Shown piece after piece: positions 27,764 through 36,405 of a stretch of DNA of 64,000 nt. Source of the DNA: an uncultured Cellvibrionales bacterium (GTDB lineage Bacteria > Pseudomonadota > Gammaproteobacteria > Pseudomonadales > Dasaniaceae); contig CAJVZD010000018.1 in NCBI GenBank assembly GCA_913019905.1, positions 42,354 through 106,353 on the forward strand, read 5' to 3'. Below the pieces are notes generated by a model that made no database searches, was not told the DNA's origin, and worked only from the letters and a program-made list of their open reading frames with translations. The stretch's first letter is position 1. Each line of letters opens with the position of its first letter. The position numbers and the translations under genes were made by a program.

Positions 27764-28585
27764 TAATTATTCCGGTACCTTGTGTTCCAACTATTTGTAT
27801 AGATACTTTGGTTGATTGACAAAACATAATGTTAACAAGTTACGCAAAAGTAGCCGGTAACGGTCTGGTCTCACTTCGATGTTAAACGCGCAATAGAGCA
27901 ATGTGCTTTAAAAAAGACGTTCCTTACGTATCAAAGGTAAAGCTACAATGTTAGCAGTATGGCCGCACTGCCCGCGCTACTTAGGTCACTGTTACTTAGG
28001 TCACTGTTACTTAGGTCACTGTTACTTAGGTTACAGTGCCGTATGCTGATTTACTTAAGCACGTCCATGTAGGTCACAGTTACTTAAGTCGCGTCTAACA
28101 ATAAGCGTATGATGTTCCCTCGATAAGTTATTGAGATTTGAAAACGTCCGAGCGACAGTATTGTTGCACTCATAATCCACAAACCCAATCAAACAAATTT
28201 GGAAGAACCTTTCCCCGGCCGTTAGCACTAGTGAAGGAGACTGCAGCGAGCAGCAAGCGTATTAAAAAGACTTTACACCTTTTTTCTGCGAGCTGTTCCG
28301 GCTTCACCGTGGAAGTTTAACACAATATCATGTTGCGCTCTTCGATATGAAATGAGCTGATCCGGTGAAGGTTCAATTTGCTGCTTTTTACTGAAAAAAA
28401 TCACTCATCATTTTTTGAAATCACCGGTTCTCAAGTATGAAAGAAAAGTAAACTTAACGATTTAAGCCCAACAAGAAAAACGAATCCTGTGCTTATTTAA
28501 AATTAATTTGACTGCGCCGCTATATTTCCAGACAGCAGTGTTGCTATAGTAATTGCCTAATCAACGACAACAACAGGAGAAATTT
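27764..28585. other. Long intergenic region upstream of SDR, 822 bp
   Basis: No gene that I can support; the only frame near 60 codons (28138-28320) is Lys/Ser-rich and lacks a ribosome-binding site. It holds the 15-bp tandem repeat array at 27978-28037 and must include the promoters of the flanking divergent MATE and SDR genes. Confidence 0.45.
27978..28037. repeat. 15-bp tandem repeat, four copies
   Basis: TACTTAGGTCACTGT at 27978-27992, 27993-28007 and 28008-28022, then a diverged copy at 28023-28037. Related degenerate words (TAGGTCACAGTTACTTAAGT) continue around 28071-28090. Units abut without spacers, so it is not CRISPR. Confidence 0.92.
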
Positions 28586-29371
28586 ATGGCTTACGCACCT
28601 TTCGATCTCACAGGTAAAGTATCAGTGGTCACCGGCGGCAATGGCGGTATCGGACTAGGAATGGCGGAAGCGCTCGCCCAGGCCGGAGCCGACGTAGCAA
28701 TATGGGGAACTAATGAAGAAAAGAATGCTTCTGCATTAAAAAGGCTTGAATCATACGGCACCCGAGTGATAGCTAAAAAAGTCGACGTGTCTGACGAAGA
28801 TGCGGTAGTCAAAGCCATGGCGGAAACCAAAGAGCAATTGGGACGCATTGACCAAGCCATTGCCAACGCCGGAATAGGCCTTAGAGTTGACTCTTTTCTT
28901 AACTTATCGGGAGAAGAAATGCGCAAGTTGTTCTCGGTCAATGTCAACGGCGTTCTCTACACGCTTCGAGAAGCGGCTCGCTATATGGTTGAGCGTTCGC
29001 AAAACGGTGATACGGGCGGTTCGCTGATTGGCGTTGCCAGCCTCGCGGCAATAGAAGGCGCCGCACACAATCAACATTACGCCGCATCAAAAGGCGCCGT
29101 CGTCTCTGCGATGAAGTCTTGTGCGGTAGAATTCGGACGTTATGGCATTACGGCAAACTCAGTCTTACCCGGCTGGATAGCGACTGACATGACCGCCGGA
29201 GCACAGAGTTTTGACGTGTTTACCAAAAAGGTCATTTCTCGCGTACCGATTGAGCGACGCTGGGGAAAACCGGAAGAATTTGGCGGTATAGCCGTATACC
29301 TGGCTTCAAGTGCAGCGAAATTTCACAGCGGAGATTCATTCGTCATCGATGGCGGGTATTCTGTTTTTTAG
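28586..29371 (+). CDS. SDR family NAD(P)-dependent oxidoreductase
   Basis: 261 residues from the ATG with AGGAG 7 nt upstream; a longer TTG-initiated frame from 28553 is unlikely. Classical short-chain dehydrogenase: TGGNGGIGLG (TGxxxGIG cofactor loop), NAGIG, catalytic Ser in VASLAA, and YAASKGA (YxxxK). The C-terminal PEEFGGIAVYLAS and DGGYSVF are standard. It oxidises or reduces an alcohol/ketone; substrate unknown. No partner gene is clearly co-transcribed. Confidence 0.92.
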   Translation: MAYAPFDLTGKVSVVTGGNGGIGLGMAEALAQAGADVAIWGTNEEKNASALKRLESYGTRVIAKKVDVSDEDAVVKAMAETKEQLGRIDQAIANAGIGLRVDSFLNLSGEEMRKLFSVNVNGVLYTLREAARYMVERSQNGDTGGSLIGVASLAAIEGAAHNQHYAASKGAVVSAMKSCAVEFGRYGITANSVLPGWIATDMTAGAQSFDVFTKKVISRVPIERRWGKPEEFGGIAVYLASSAAKFHSGDSFVIDGGYSVF

Positions 29372-29454
29372 CCTTTGCTACAGAGGTTTCGGCATATCGT
29401 TGGCTCCCGCGTAACAACGACTCAAAAATTAGTAAATCGTTTATACGGCAAGCA

Positions 29455-30354
29455 TCAACTTGAAGGCTCCCTATCTAGTCGAGTCAGAATACGTTCACCC
29501 ATGACCGCATGTCGTGGGTGATCAACAAGACCTGTGTCCAGTAAAATGAAACCAAAAAGTGCAGCCCAGCCACGAGCCCTTAGCCAAGTTGCCTCACTTT
29601 GATCCCGGTACTGTTGTATTGCTGCAGATCGTGACTTGTCATCGTCAATTAACATCCAAAGCGCTGCCAGATCTGTCGCCACATCTCCGGAAGTAATATC
29701 ACCCCAGTCGATAATTCCAGTAATTTTACCCCGTTTTACTAATACGTTGCGCGGATGTAAATCGCCGTGCAGCCATTTTCTGTCTGTTGCAGGAGGTGCC
29801 GCTAAAGCACGCTCCCAGATATCGATAATGGTAGTCGTGACAAGATCGGTTTTAGCGGATAACCGGTCGATCCTTTCCAAGCCATTAACCGCCCTTTCGC
29901 TCAAATCTACACCTCGAAAAGAATTTTCCGGCGCATTGTGCGGCGCATCGACATGTAAGTGGTTAAGGAACTTGACTAGAATCTCTGCCTGACTCCGGTC
30001 CGGCAGATCAAGGTCTGCAGTCGTACCCTCTAACCACGGCAAAATACTCCATCGCCAGGGATAATCAGGATTGGCAAACCCTATTCGAACCGGCAAGGAA
30101 ACCGATATCGGTAAGTCTTGTGAAAGGAAAGGCAGCCATTTTTGTTCGTTCACTATCAATGTCGAGGCAACTGCGCGCCTCGGCAAACGAATTAGAAGCT
30201 GCTCACCAAGCCGGAACAATATATTGTCCCAGCCAGAATCCAATGGAACAATAGGTAAATGGGCGAGATCGGAATGCTGCTCTTCCAGCAAACTTCTAAC
30301 TAGCTCTACCGTTATATTCAATTCAGCAGCAGGTGTCTCGGGGCCCGTAGTCAT
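29455..30354 (-). CDS. Aminoglycoside-phosphotransferase-fold small-molecule kinase
   Basis: 299 residues. The APH/choline-kinase fold is shown by the Brenner-type loop LHGDLHPRNVL and IIDWGDITSGDVATDLA (Mg-binding Asp), plus RLPRRAVAS in the N-lobe. The family phosphorylates small alcohols and includes macrolide and aminoglycoside kinases, but most environmental members are metabolic kinases; nothing here shows antibiotic resistance. It converges on the SDR gene. Confidence 0.85.
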   Translation of the reverse strand: MTTGPETPAAELNITVELVRSLLEEQHSDLAHLPIVPLDSGWDNILFRLGEQLLIRLPRRAVASTLIVNEQKWLPFLSQDLPISVSLPVRIGFANPDYPWRWSILPWLEGTTADLDLPDRSQAEILVKFLNHLHVDAPHNAPENSFRGVDLSERAVNGLERIDRLSAKTDLVTTTIIDIWERALAAPPATDRKWLHGDLHPRNVLVKRGKITGIIDWGDITSGDVATDLAALWMLIDDDKSRSAAIQQYRDQSEATWLRARGWAALFGFILLDTGLVDHPRHAVMGERILTRLDREPSS

Positions 30355-30521
30355 TACTATTCAACCGAATGTATATTTTCTTCGATAATGACAATTCTAA
30401 GCCAAGAATTTCACAACCAGCGCGCGTCAACCAAACTAAGGTTTGAGCTTGAGCTGTACTACATGTATTTACAGCCAGCCTTCCGCCTTCCCATAAAGCG
30501 ATTAAGGAACAGGGACCCTGT

Positions 30522-31478
30522 CTATGCAAAAGCTTCTCGCAGTTTTGCTGCTGAAAGAGTCAAAGCTTCAACGGCCGCGGGTATCACCCGTCCCATTGTC
30601 AGGAAACCATGGACCGTCGATTCAAAATGAGCGAAATCTACGGCAACACCCGCTGCTTGCATCTTCCGTCCGTAAGACTGACCATCATCTTGCAGGGGGT
30701 CAAATCCCGCTGTGAGCAGTAAAGCAGGAGGAAGGTTACCACAATGATTGGACCGTATAATGGCATATTGTGCTTCGCCGGTAATATCTCGTCCTGCGCC
30801 ATAATGCGCTTCAAACCAATCCATCGTGTCCATTTGCAGAACAAATCCGGTGGCAAATTCCACTGTCGACGAACTGCTCTTTCCCTCTTCCTGGCCAACA
30901 GCGGGGTACCACAACATTTGGTAAGTAATTTTTGTGCCGTCAGTGTCACGCATATGATGGCAGACTACGGTAGCCAAATTGCCACCGGCACTATCTCCAC
31001 CAACCGCTATTTTTAAAGGGTCAGCGCCAATTTTTTCTGCATGCTGTCCAACCCAAGAGGCTGCTGCGACGGCATCATCGACCGCAGCTGGAAAAGGATT
31101 TTCTGGTCCCAATCGGTAATCTACCGCCATGACAATAATACCTGCATCACCGCAGATATGACGACAAGCTGCATCGTGCGTGTCCAGATCTCCAATTACC
31201 CATCCGCCTCCGTGATAGAAAACTAATATAGGCAATAGATCTGTATTCGACACAACGGGACGATAAATCCGCACAGGAATATCACCAGCAGGTCCCGGAA
31301 TAGATCGGTCTTCGGTACAATCAATTTCAATATCCGTGCCATCCATCATTTCAGACGTGGCGCGATATTGCTCGCGAAATTCTGCCGGTGAAGTGTCGGA
31401 TAGCGGTTTCGATTCCTGTGTTGCCATCATGTCGAGGATAGCTTTCGTTTCTGGGTCCATTGTCGATAAATCGGTCAT
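30522..31478 (-). CDS. Alpha/beta hydrolase, hormone-sensitive-lipase (HSL) family esterase
   Basis: 318 residues. HGGGWVIGDLDTHD (oxyanion-hole HGGG) and GDSAGGNLA (nucleophile Ser) define bacterial HSL / family IV esterases; Asp in AGFDPLQDDG and His in STVHGFL complete the triad. It hydrolyses short acyl esters. AAGGAG 9 nt before the ATG gives a strong start. Neighbouring kinases and the SDR suggest small-molecule catabolism, but no shared operon with the upstream gene is evident. Confidence 0.92.
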   Translation of the reverse strand: MTDLSTMDPETKAILDMMATQESKPLSDTSPAEFREQYRATSEMMDGTDIEIDCTEDRSIPGPAGDIPVRIYRPVVSNTDLLPILVFYHGGGWVIGDLDTHDAACRHICGDAGIIVMAVDYRLGPENPFPAAVDDAVAAASWVGQHAEKIGADPLKIAVGGDSAGGNLATVVCHHMRDTDGTKITYQMLWYPAVGQEEGKSSSSTVEFATGFVLQMDTMDWFEAHYGAGRDITGEAQYAIIRSNHCGNLPPALLLTAGFDPLQDDGQSYGRKMQAAGVAVDFAHFESTVHGFLTMGRVIPAAVEALTLSAAKLREAFA

Positions 31479-31644
31479 TTATTATTCTCCTTGGTTGTCG
31501 GGAACAGAATAAAAGGCCAATGATAAAAAGTCCACATCTATCACAATGATGACTTTCTATGCCGCCAAATCGGGAAAAAATCTCTAAAAAAACTCACTCA
31601 ACCGAGACGCAATTTTCTGCGTACCGGTTTACTAATCAACATTT

Positions 31645-32403
31645 CTATTGAGTAATATTCTGTGCTTTTTCCGCCTCAAAATCGATCTTGGGGATTTTGC
31701 TGCGCAGGTCAATAATACCTTCGCTTTTCAGTTCGCGAATGACGGCAGAAATCTCCTTACATAAATCAATCCCTTTCACATCACCGTGACAGGCATAAAA
31801 TACATCGAGAGCGCTGAATGGCAATTCGACGGCGTGAATCAGATCGCTGCCGCCAGCAAGTTCGACCGCATTCTGGGTTGACGAATCGTCCCCCAATACC
31901 GCCTCGAAACTTCCCGCGAGCAGCATCTTAATATTCATAATATCGTTATTGGTATAGTGTATTTTCAAGTCTGCATTTTTTGTCAATTTCATTCCATAAC
32001 TATAGCCCCTGACAGCGCCAATTCGTCTACCGTAAAGGTCTTCGATTTGAGTAAAAGCTGAATCCTTTCGCTGGTACAGAAATATGCGTTTCTTCCAGAA
32101 AGATTCTGAAACCACATAATTCCCACTGGGCATGTATTTCACCAGGCTTTCGTGTAATTCTGGAAATATAACGTGAGTATTTTTGGTGAGAAAGGAGATA
32201 CGCGCTTTTTGAACGGGTTCCACAATCAAATCAAAGTGCTTGTCCAAACGTGAAAAAATTTCTTTATTGAGTTCGGTAAAAAGCGCTTCTTTTTCGAAAT
32301 CGACATAACCCGGAATGAAAAACGAACCCATCTTAACAACCGCGAAGCTGCGCACCGAAACCAGCAACAGCAGCGCCACAGTAACGATTTGAGCTATTTT
32401 CAT
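31645..32403 (-). CDS. Periplasmic solute-binding protein, SBP_bac_3-like
   Basis: 252 residues with a signal peptide (KIAQIVTVALLLLVSVRSFA). The order of elements (KARISFLTKNTHVIFP, a hinge, LYGRRIGAVRGYSYGMKL, then a lobe returning at AVLGDDSSTQNAVEL) fits extracellular solute-binding family 3, as in amino-acid ABC receptors and in stand-alone sensor-like homologues. No permease or ATPase gene is adjacent, so transport is unproven. Confidence 0.78.
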   Translation of the reverse strand: MKIAQIVTVALLLLVSVRSFAVVKMGSFFIPGYVDFEKEALFTELNKEIFSRLDKHFDLIVEPVQKARISFLTKNTHVIFPELHESLVKYMPSGNYVVSESFWKKRIFLYQRKDSAFTQIEDLYGRRIGAVRGYSYGMKLTKNADLKIHYTNNDIMNIKMLLAGSFEAVLGDDSSTQNAVELAGGSDLIHAVELPFSALDVFYACHGDVKGIDLCKEISAVIRELKSEGIIDLRSKIPKIDFEAEKAQNITQ

Positions 32404-32473
32404 CAGCTGAGTATATTACAGTTAACCTGCGCAAACCATTAGCGATAACAGGATCGTTATGCGCTTATTCCTA

Positions 32474-33490
32474 TCAGGACAAAAGCTCAAGTGCCGCATT
32501 CGCCCGAATACTAACACCTTCCTTCTGCCTATCGAGGTCATGCTCACGATCTTTACCCATCGCCCCCAGTAAATACCGCTTGTAGACACCTTGGCCAATG
32601 GCTGCTAACCGCCAATGAGAAAAAGCGCGATAATAATTAATTCCCGCCAAATCACGCCCCGTTTTCTCTGTGTAAATGTCGCACAGTTCATCGCGGCTAG
32701 GATATCCGCCCGCAGCAGTTGGGGCCTGATCGCCTTCTTTCTCCTCGATTTCTCCGGGAGACACCCAGTTATTCAACAAGTATCCGACATCCGCCAAGGG
32801 ATCTCCGAGTGTACAAAGCTCCCAGTCAAGAATGGCTTTCACCTGCTTGCCTTTAACCATCATGTTTCCCAAACGATAATCACCGTGCACGATTGCCGAG
32901 CCCACTTGCTCCGGCATTCTTTCCGCCAATAACCGGGCGCTTTCCTCCATTGCCGGGATCTCGTGTGTTTTGGACGCTTCCCATTGTTTCGTCCAGCGTT
33001 TTAGCTGCCGTGAAAGATACGCTTCCTTACGACCGAGCTCTCCAAGCCCGACTTCATCTGGATTAACAAGATGGAGCCGGGTCAAGATATTGATAACGTC
33101 GATACCAATGTCGTGACGGTCTGCGGCTGGAATTTCCGCTCCTAACTGGGAATCATTAAGAACACTACCCTCTACATAACCCATTACGTAAAAAGGCGCG
33201 TCATTAACCGTTTTATCTACACACAAACCCCATGTTTTCGGCACCGGAACACCGGCATTTTGTAAGGAAGAAATAATTTTGAACTCACGAGCCATATCGT
33301 GCGCGCTTTCAAGAACATGGCCCAGCGGCGGACGACGCAGGACATAGTTATCGCCGGTATTGGTAGTGACTTTAAAGGTCAGGTTGGAATGTCCCCCAGT
33401 GATGAGTTGGAATTCCAACGGAGAATTTATCTCCTTAATATTCTCTTTCATCCACTGCGTTACTTTCTCGTGATTGATGCCATCGACCAT
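32474..33490 (-). CDS. Phosphotransferase family protein, ACAD10-type
   Basis: 338 residues from ATG 33490; the upstream GTG (33502) overlaps the GGAG that serves as ribosome-binding site. APH-fold motifs: GGHSNLTFKVT, VLRRPPLGHVL, VHGDYRLGNMMV (catalytic Asp) and ILDWELCTLGDPLADVGY. The RRPP and DWELCTLGDPLAD signatures mark the acyl-CoA-dehydrogenase-associated kinase group (ACAD10/11-like), which phosphorylates hydroxyacyl-CoA in 4-hydroxy acid breakdown. No acyl-CoA dehydrogenase is beside it. Confidence 0.88.
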   Translation of the reverse strand: MVDGINHEKVTQWMKENIKEINSPLEFQLITGGHSNLTFKVTTNTGDNYVLRRPPLGHVLESAHDMAREFKIISSLQNAGVPVPKTWGLCVDKTVNDAPFYVMGYVEGSVLNDSQLGAEIPAADRHDIGIDVINILTRLHLVNPDEVGLGELGRKEAYLSRQLKRWTKQWEASKTHEIPAMEESARLLAERMPEQVGSAIVHGDYRLGNMMVKGKQVKAILDWELCTLGDPLADVGYLLNNWVSPGEIEEKEGDQAPTAAGGYPSRDELCDIYTEKTGRDLAGINYYRAFSHWRLAAIGQGVYKRYLLGAMGKDREHDLDRQKEGVSIRANAALELLS

Positions 33491-33680
33491 TTTTTTCTCC
33501 ACAAACTGTTTTTAGATACTATTTTTTGGAACTATTTGACTATACCGAATGTCGACAAATTGTCTGAAACCAAACAGACTCATTCGACCTATTTCATCGC
33601 TAACACGAAAACGGCTGCTAGTGGATCCATGCTCGCCGTATTACGATCACTATCAGTATCACTATCAAAAGCAAAACCAA

Positions 33681-34463
33681 TCATGACTCATTGCTTTTTA
33701 GATACCAGTGAACGCCGCAAATATCGACCTGGTCGTCACTAACATAACAACCTTGTTGTCGGGCAACCGATAAGACATGTTCTCGATTTTCTACCGCAAT
33801 GTCGAGCCCACTCAATCCCGCCCCCCTGCCGTCTTCTTCTTTGACAAATCGAATAGACGCGTTGTTAAGCTTCAGCGAAAATGCGGCCCCTTCCCTGCTG
33901 AAGGGCAAACCCGCAACCTTTGCCCACAAAGTAGCCAGTGCTTCCGGGTCATTCGTCTGCAATTCGACGCCCATAAGCTCTGAGGTAACATCTCGATTGA
34001 CGTGATTTTGCCAATCAGTCCCGCCTACCGGATGCCAATAACCCTGAAAATCGTTGTAAGCATCGGACTCAATCTCCAGAAAGGCTGCCTTCATATCTCC
34101 CGGATGAAGCTGGCAAAGATTCCAGTCTTCCCGAACAGATTCAAAGGCTATGCGCACACCATTATCCAAGGCGTTCTGCCTCACCGCCTGTTGGGATTCG
34201 AGGCTATCAGCTTGCGTGATCACCATATAACCTCCATCGCCGCCGCGTCTTTTCAAATAGCGACCTGCTGCAGTTCCCTCTGCTATCGGGGTCACTACTT
34301 CAAGGAAATTGGTTCCGATAGGCATCAGGGTATTCTTCAAACCAAATTTACCTACACCTGGATCGACGAAACAACGATTGATACCAAGAATTTCGGTTAG
34401 ATCTTCCACTGCCGGTTCGAGCTCTCGTGCCACGAGGCATATTTGGCGCAGCTGTAGAGTCAT
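33681..34463 (-). CDS. VOC family protein, glyoxalase-like
   Basis: 260 residues. N-terminal RQICLVARELEPAVEDLTEILGI and a second unit near SELMGVELQTNDPEALATLWAKV show two vicinal-oxygen-chelate modules of the glyoxalase-like type. The family includes ring-cleavage dioxygenases, isomerases and lyases; metal ligands cannot be fixed by eye. GGGGAG precedes the ATG. It lies 190 bp upstream of the ACAD10-type kinase on the same strand, possibly one transcript. Confidence 0.75.
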   Translation of the reverse strand: MTLQLRQICLVARELEPAVEDLTEILGINRCFVDPGVGKFGLKNTLMPIGTNFLEVVTPIAEGTAAGRYLKRRGGDGGYMVITQADSLESQQAVRQNALDNGVRIAFESVREDWNLCQLHPGDMKAAFLEIESDAYNDFQGYWHPVGGTDWQNHVNRDVTSELMGVELQTNDPEALATLWAKVAGLPFSREGAAFSLKLNNASIRFVKEEDGRGAGLSGLDIAVENREHVLSVARQQGCYVSDDQVDICGVHWYLKSNES

Positions 34464-35098
34464 AATGCTCCCCTATTTATCAAAAAAACCAACTATTTGA
34501 CCTATTTTTCTCATTAGCTAATAAGCAATCCGAATCAACATTCACCGTTTCTCGCGAGACACGATAATATGAAACAGTCAAAAGTCCATGAGCATACAGC
34601 TGCAAACCACTGAGCGCGCCTTCGATTTTTTCTTTAGGCATTGTTTTCCCCAAAAAAATAACAGCACGCACAGGCCTTTTGTTTATTCGCATCAATGTGC
34701 CTTCCACATCGTGCGTAGAGAATAAAAGCCCACCGCGAAAATGTCTATAGCAATAAATCAGCTGTCAGCAGTAAAGCGAATTCTCTCTTGACTGACAGTG
34801 GATCGAATATCTGTTTAGGATTCAAACAGAGTACTTCCAATTGACGACAGATATGAAAATTCCTGCCACTGCTCATTTTGTATGCAGTGTTGCGCGTTGC
34901 AATCTGGCATGCATTCGGTTTAACCTTAAGAGCAATAGACTTGTGAACAACCGCTATTTTCTTAAGGTTCCATTTTAGATAAACCCCGTCGACGAACTAA
35001 GTATTACCCAATAATGTCTTATCCCGTTCGCTGACACGCCTAAACACCAAAATAACACTGGAAGCTAGACTTTCCAGCGGTAGCAAAAAGGAATCACT
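34464..35098. other. Divergent intergenic region VOC / MBL, 635 bp
   Basis: Holds a possible gene remnant at 34480-34779 and, beyond it, AT-rich DNA with no gene-like frame. AAGGA lies 7 nt before the MBL GTG start. No convincing terminator or repeat. Confidence 0.4.
34480..34779 (-). pseudogene. Possible fragment of a CobW/COG0523-type C-terminal domain
   Basis: An open minus frame of about 100 codons with no good start contains GLLFSTHDVEGTL, then RPVRAVIFLGKTMPKEKIEGAL. The second part resembles the end of CobW C-terminal domains (pattern R-x-LVFIG-x-x-L-x-x-x-x-L). No GTPase domain is upstream: the frame is closed by TGA. If real, it is a degenerate C-terminal leftover; chance similarity is possible. 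Confidence 0.22.
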
Positions 35099-36154
35099 GT
35101 GGTAGACAATATGTCCAAACGTGGCTACGACCCACTCATTTACAAATTTGAAGATCAAGTTCCGGAGCCCGGAGAGTTGACCGAGATTGCTGACGGTGTC
35201 TTCTGGATTCGCATGCCCGTCTGGGGCAGACTACACCACATCAACGTATGGTTGCTACGTGATCATGCTGGCTGGACCATTATTGATACCGGTGTATTCA
35301 ACGAAGAAGTACAACAGCATTGGCAGACAATCTTTGACAAACATCTCGACGGATTGCCAGTCACTCGAGTGATCGCAACACATCTACATAACGATCATAC
35401 GGGGAATGCCGGTTGGATTACTCGAAAATGGGATTGCCCTTTGTGGATGAGCCGCAGCGATTTTTACATGTGCAAAGTGATGGCGGCCGATGGCCCAACT
35501 GACGTTCCAGATGAAGCCATTAAGTTTTATCGGCGAGCTGGTTTTTCCGAAGAAAAACTGGATCAGTACAGACAGAGATTTGGACAATTCGGCGCCAATA
35601 TGGACCCGTTGCCAGCGGGCTACCATAGAATTATCGACAATCAATACATTGACATTGACGGCCGTGAATGGCGAGCAATCATCGGTCACGGACACGCGCC
35701 AGAACATGTATGTCTATATTGTCCCGAGCTGAAAATCATTATTGCGGGTGACCAGATATTACCCAAGATAACACCGAATGTTAGCGTGCAACCTTCTGAA
35801 CCCTTGGCCAACCCTCTGCGGGAATGGATTACGTCGTGTTCCAGATTTAGAGAGATATTACCTCCAACTTTGCTCGTCTTACCGGCTCACGGTAGTCTTT
35901 TCGAGGGCTTACACGAGCGACTGACGGCGTTAATCGACTGGCACGAGGTCGCTTTAGAAAAGCTTTATGTGTTGTGCGAAACACCCAAAAGAGCGGTGGA
36001 TGTTTTTCCGGCTTTGTTTAAAAGTGAAATTACCGACCGCAGCTTTTTCCCTGCGACCGGAGAAGCCATTGCACACTTACATTGTGCGCTCGAGCGACGC
36101 ATGCTAACTTTCGAAGAAGACGAAAACGGAGTGGCCTGGTGGAGACAAGCATAG
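35099..36154 (+). CDS. MBL-fold metallo-hydrolase
   Basis: 351 residues with the metallo-beta-lactamase fold. The zinc motif is THLHNDHTGNAGW near residue 98; further ligands lie in IGHGHAPEHVCLY, AGDQILPK and PAHGSL. A C-terminal region after about 280 (LIDWHEVALEKLYVLCETPKR) is the extra helical domain of the hydroxyacylglutathione-hydrolase-like group that hydrolyses thioesters. The GTG start has AAGGA 7 nt upstream. Its TAG stop is the first three bases of an inverted repeat. Confidence 0.9.
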   Translation: MVDNMSKRGYDPLIYKFEDQVPEPGELTEIADGVFWIRMPVWGRLHHINVWLLRDHAGWTIIDTGVFNEEVQQHWQTIFDKHLDGLPVTRVIATHLHNDHTGNAGWITRKWDCPLWMSRSDFYMCKVMAADGPTDVPDEAIKFYRRAGFSEEKLDQYRQRFGQFGANMDPLPAGYHRIIDNQYIDIDGREWRAIIGHGHAPEHVCLYCPELKIIIAGDQILPKITPNVSVQPSEPLANPLREWITSCSRFREILPPTLLVLPAHGSLFEGLHERLTALIDWHEVALEKLYVLCETPKRAVDVFPALFKSEITDRSFFPATGEAIAHLHCALERRMLTFEEDENGVAWWRQA

Positions 36155-36405
36155 AACGGTATTTGGTGCCAGGCCATAAGAATCGATTTAAAGCTATGGT
36201 GCTGTTGAAGGTCGGGGGTTAACCCGAGAACTCATGAGTGTGAACCCGACAATCACTGATTTAACCCCAGGAGCAATGAGTTAATCCACATAGCGCGGGT
36301 TTGACAGTACTGAGCATCTAACACGTTTTTGAAATCGTTAATTCGCTAGGGGAACAGATGGCTTGGCATGGAAATATAAAGCAAGGCCAGGCAAACACCG
36401 TTCTA
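36152..36405. mobile_element. Possible MITE-like element with terminal inverted repeats
   Basis: The left end (36152-36177) starts TAGAACGGTATTTG and continues GTGCCAGGCCAT. The right end, on the other strand from 36405, starts TAGAACGGTGTTTGCCTGGCC; after about 20 extra bases the mirror of the left end resumes at 36358-36371 (ATGGCTTGGCATGG). The terminal TAGs are the stop codons of the two convergent flanking genes. No coding capacity and no obvious target duplication. It could instead be a long bidirectional terminator. Confidence 0.4.
36221..36287. repeat. About 20-bp imperfect tandem repeat
   Basis: Units start with AACCC at 36221 (22 bp), 36243 (20 bp) and 36263 (20 bp), and a partial unit AATCC starts at 36283. 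Each unit carries a central ACTCATGAG / AATCACTGA / GCAATGAG-type word. It lies inside the possible inverted-repeat element. Confidence 0.6.

Noticed and set aside
27978..28090. CRISPR-like direct repeats
   Set aside because: Units of 15 bp abut without spacers and no cas gene is nearby.
28138..28320. 60-codon plus frame in the MATE-SDR gap
   Set aside because: Poor start context and low-complexity sequence; no family recognised.
29455..33490. Antibiotic resistance island, suggested by two APH-fold kinases and the nearby MATE exporter
   Set aside because: The kinase motifs point to metabolic members (one clearly ACAD10-type), and no integron, transposase or known resistance gene is present.
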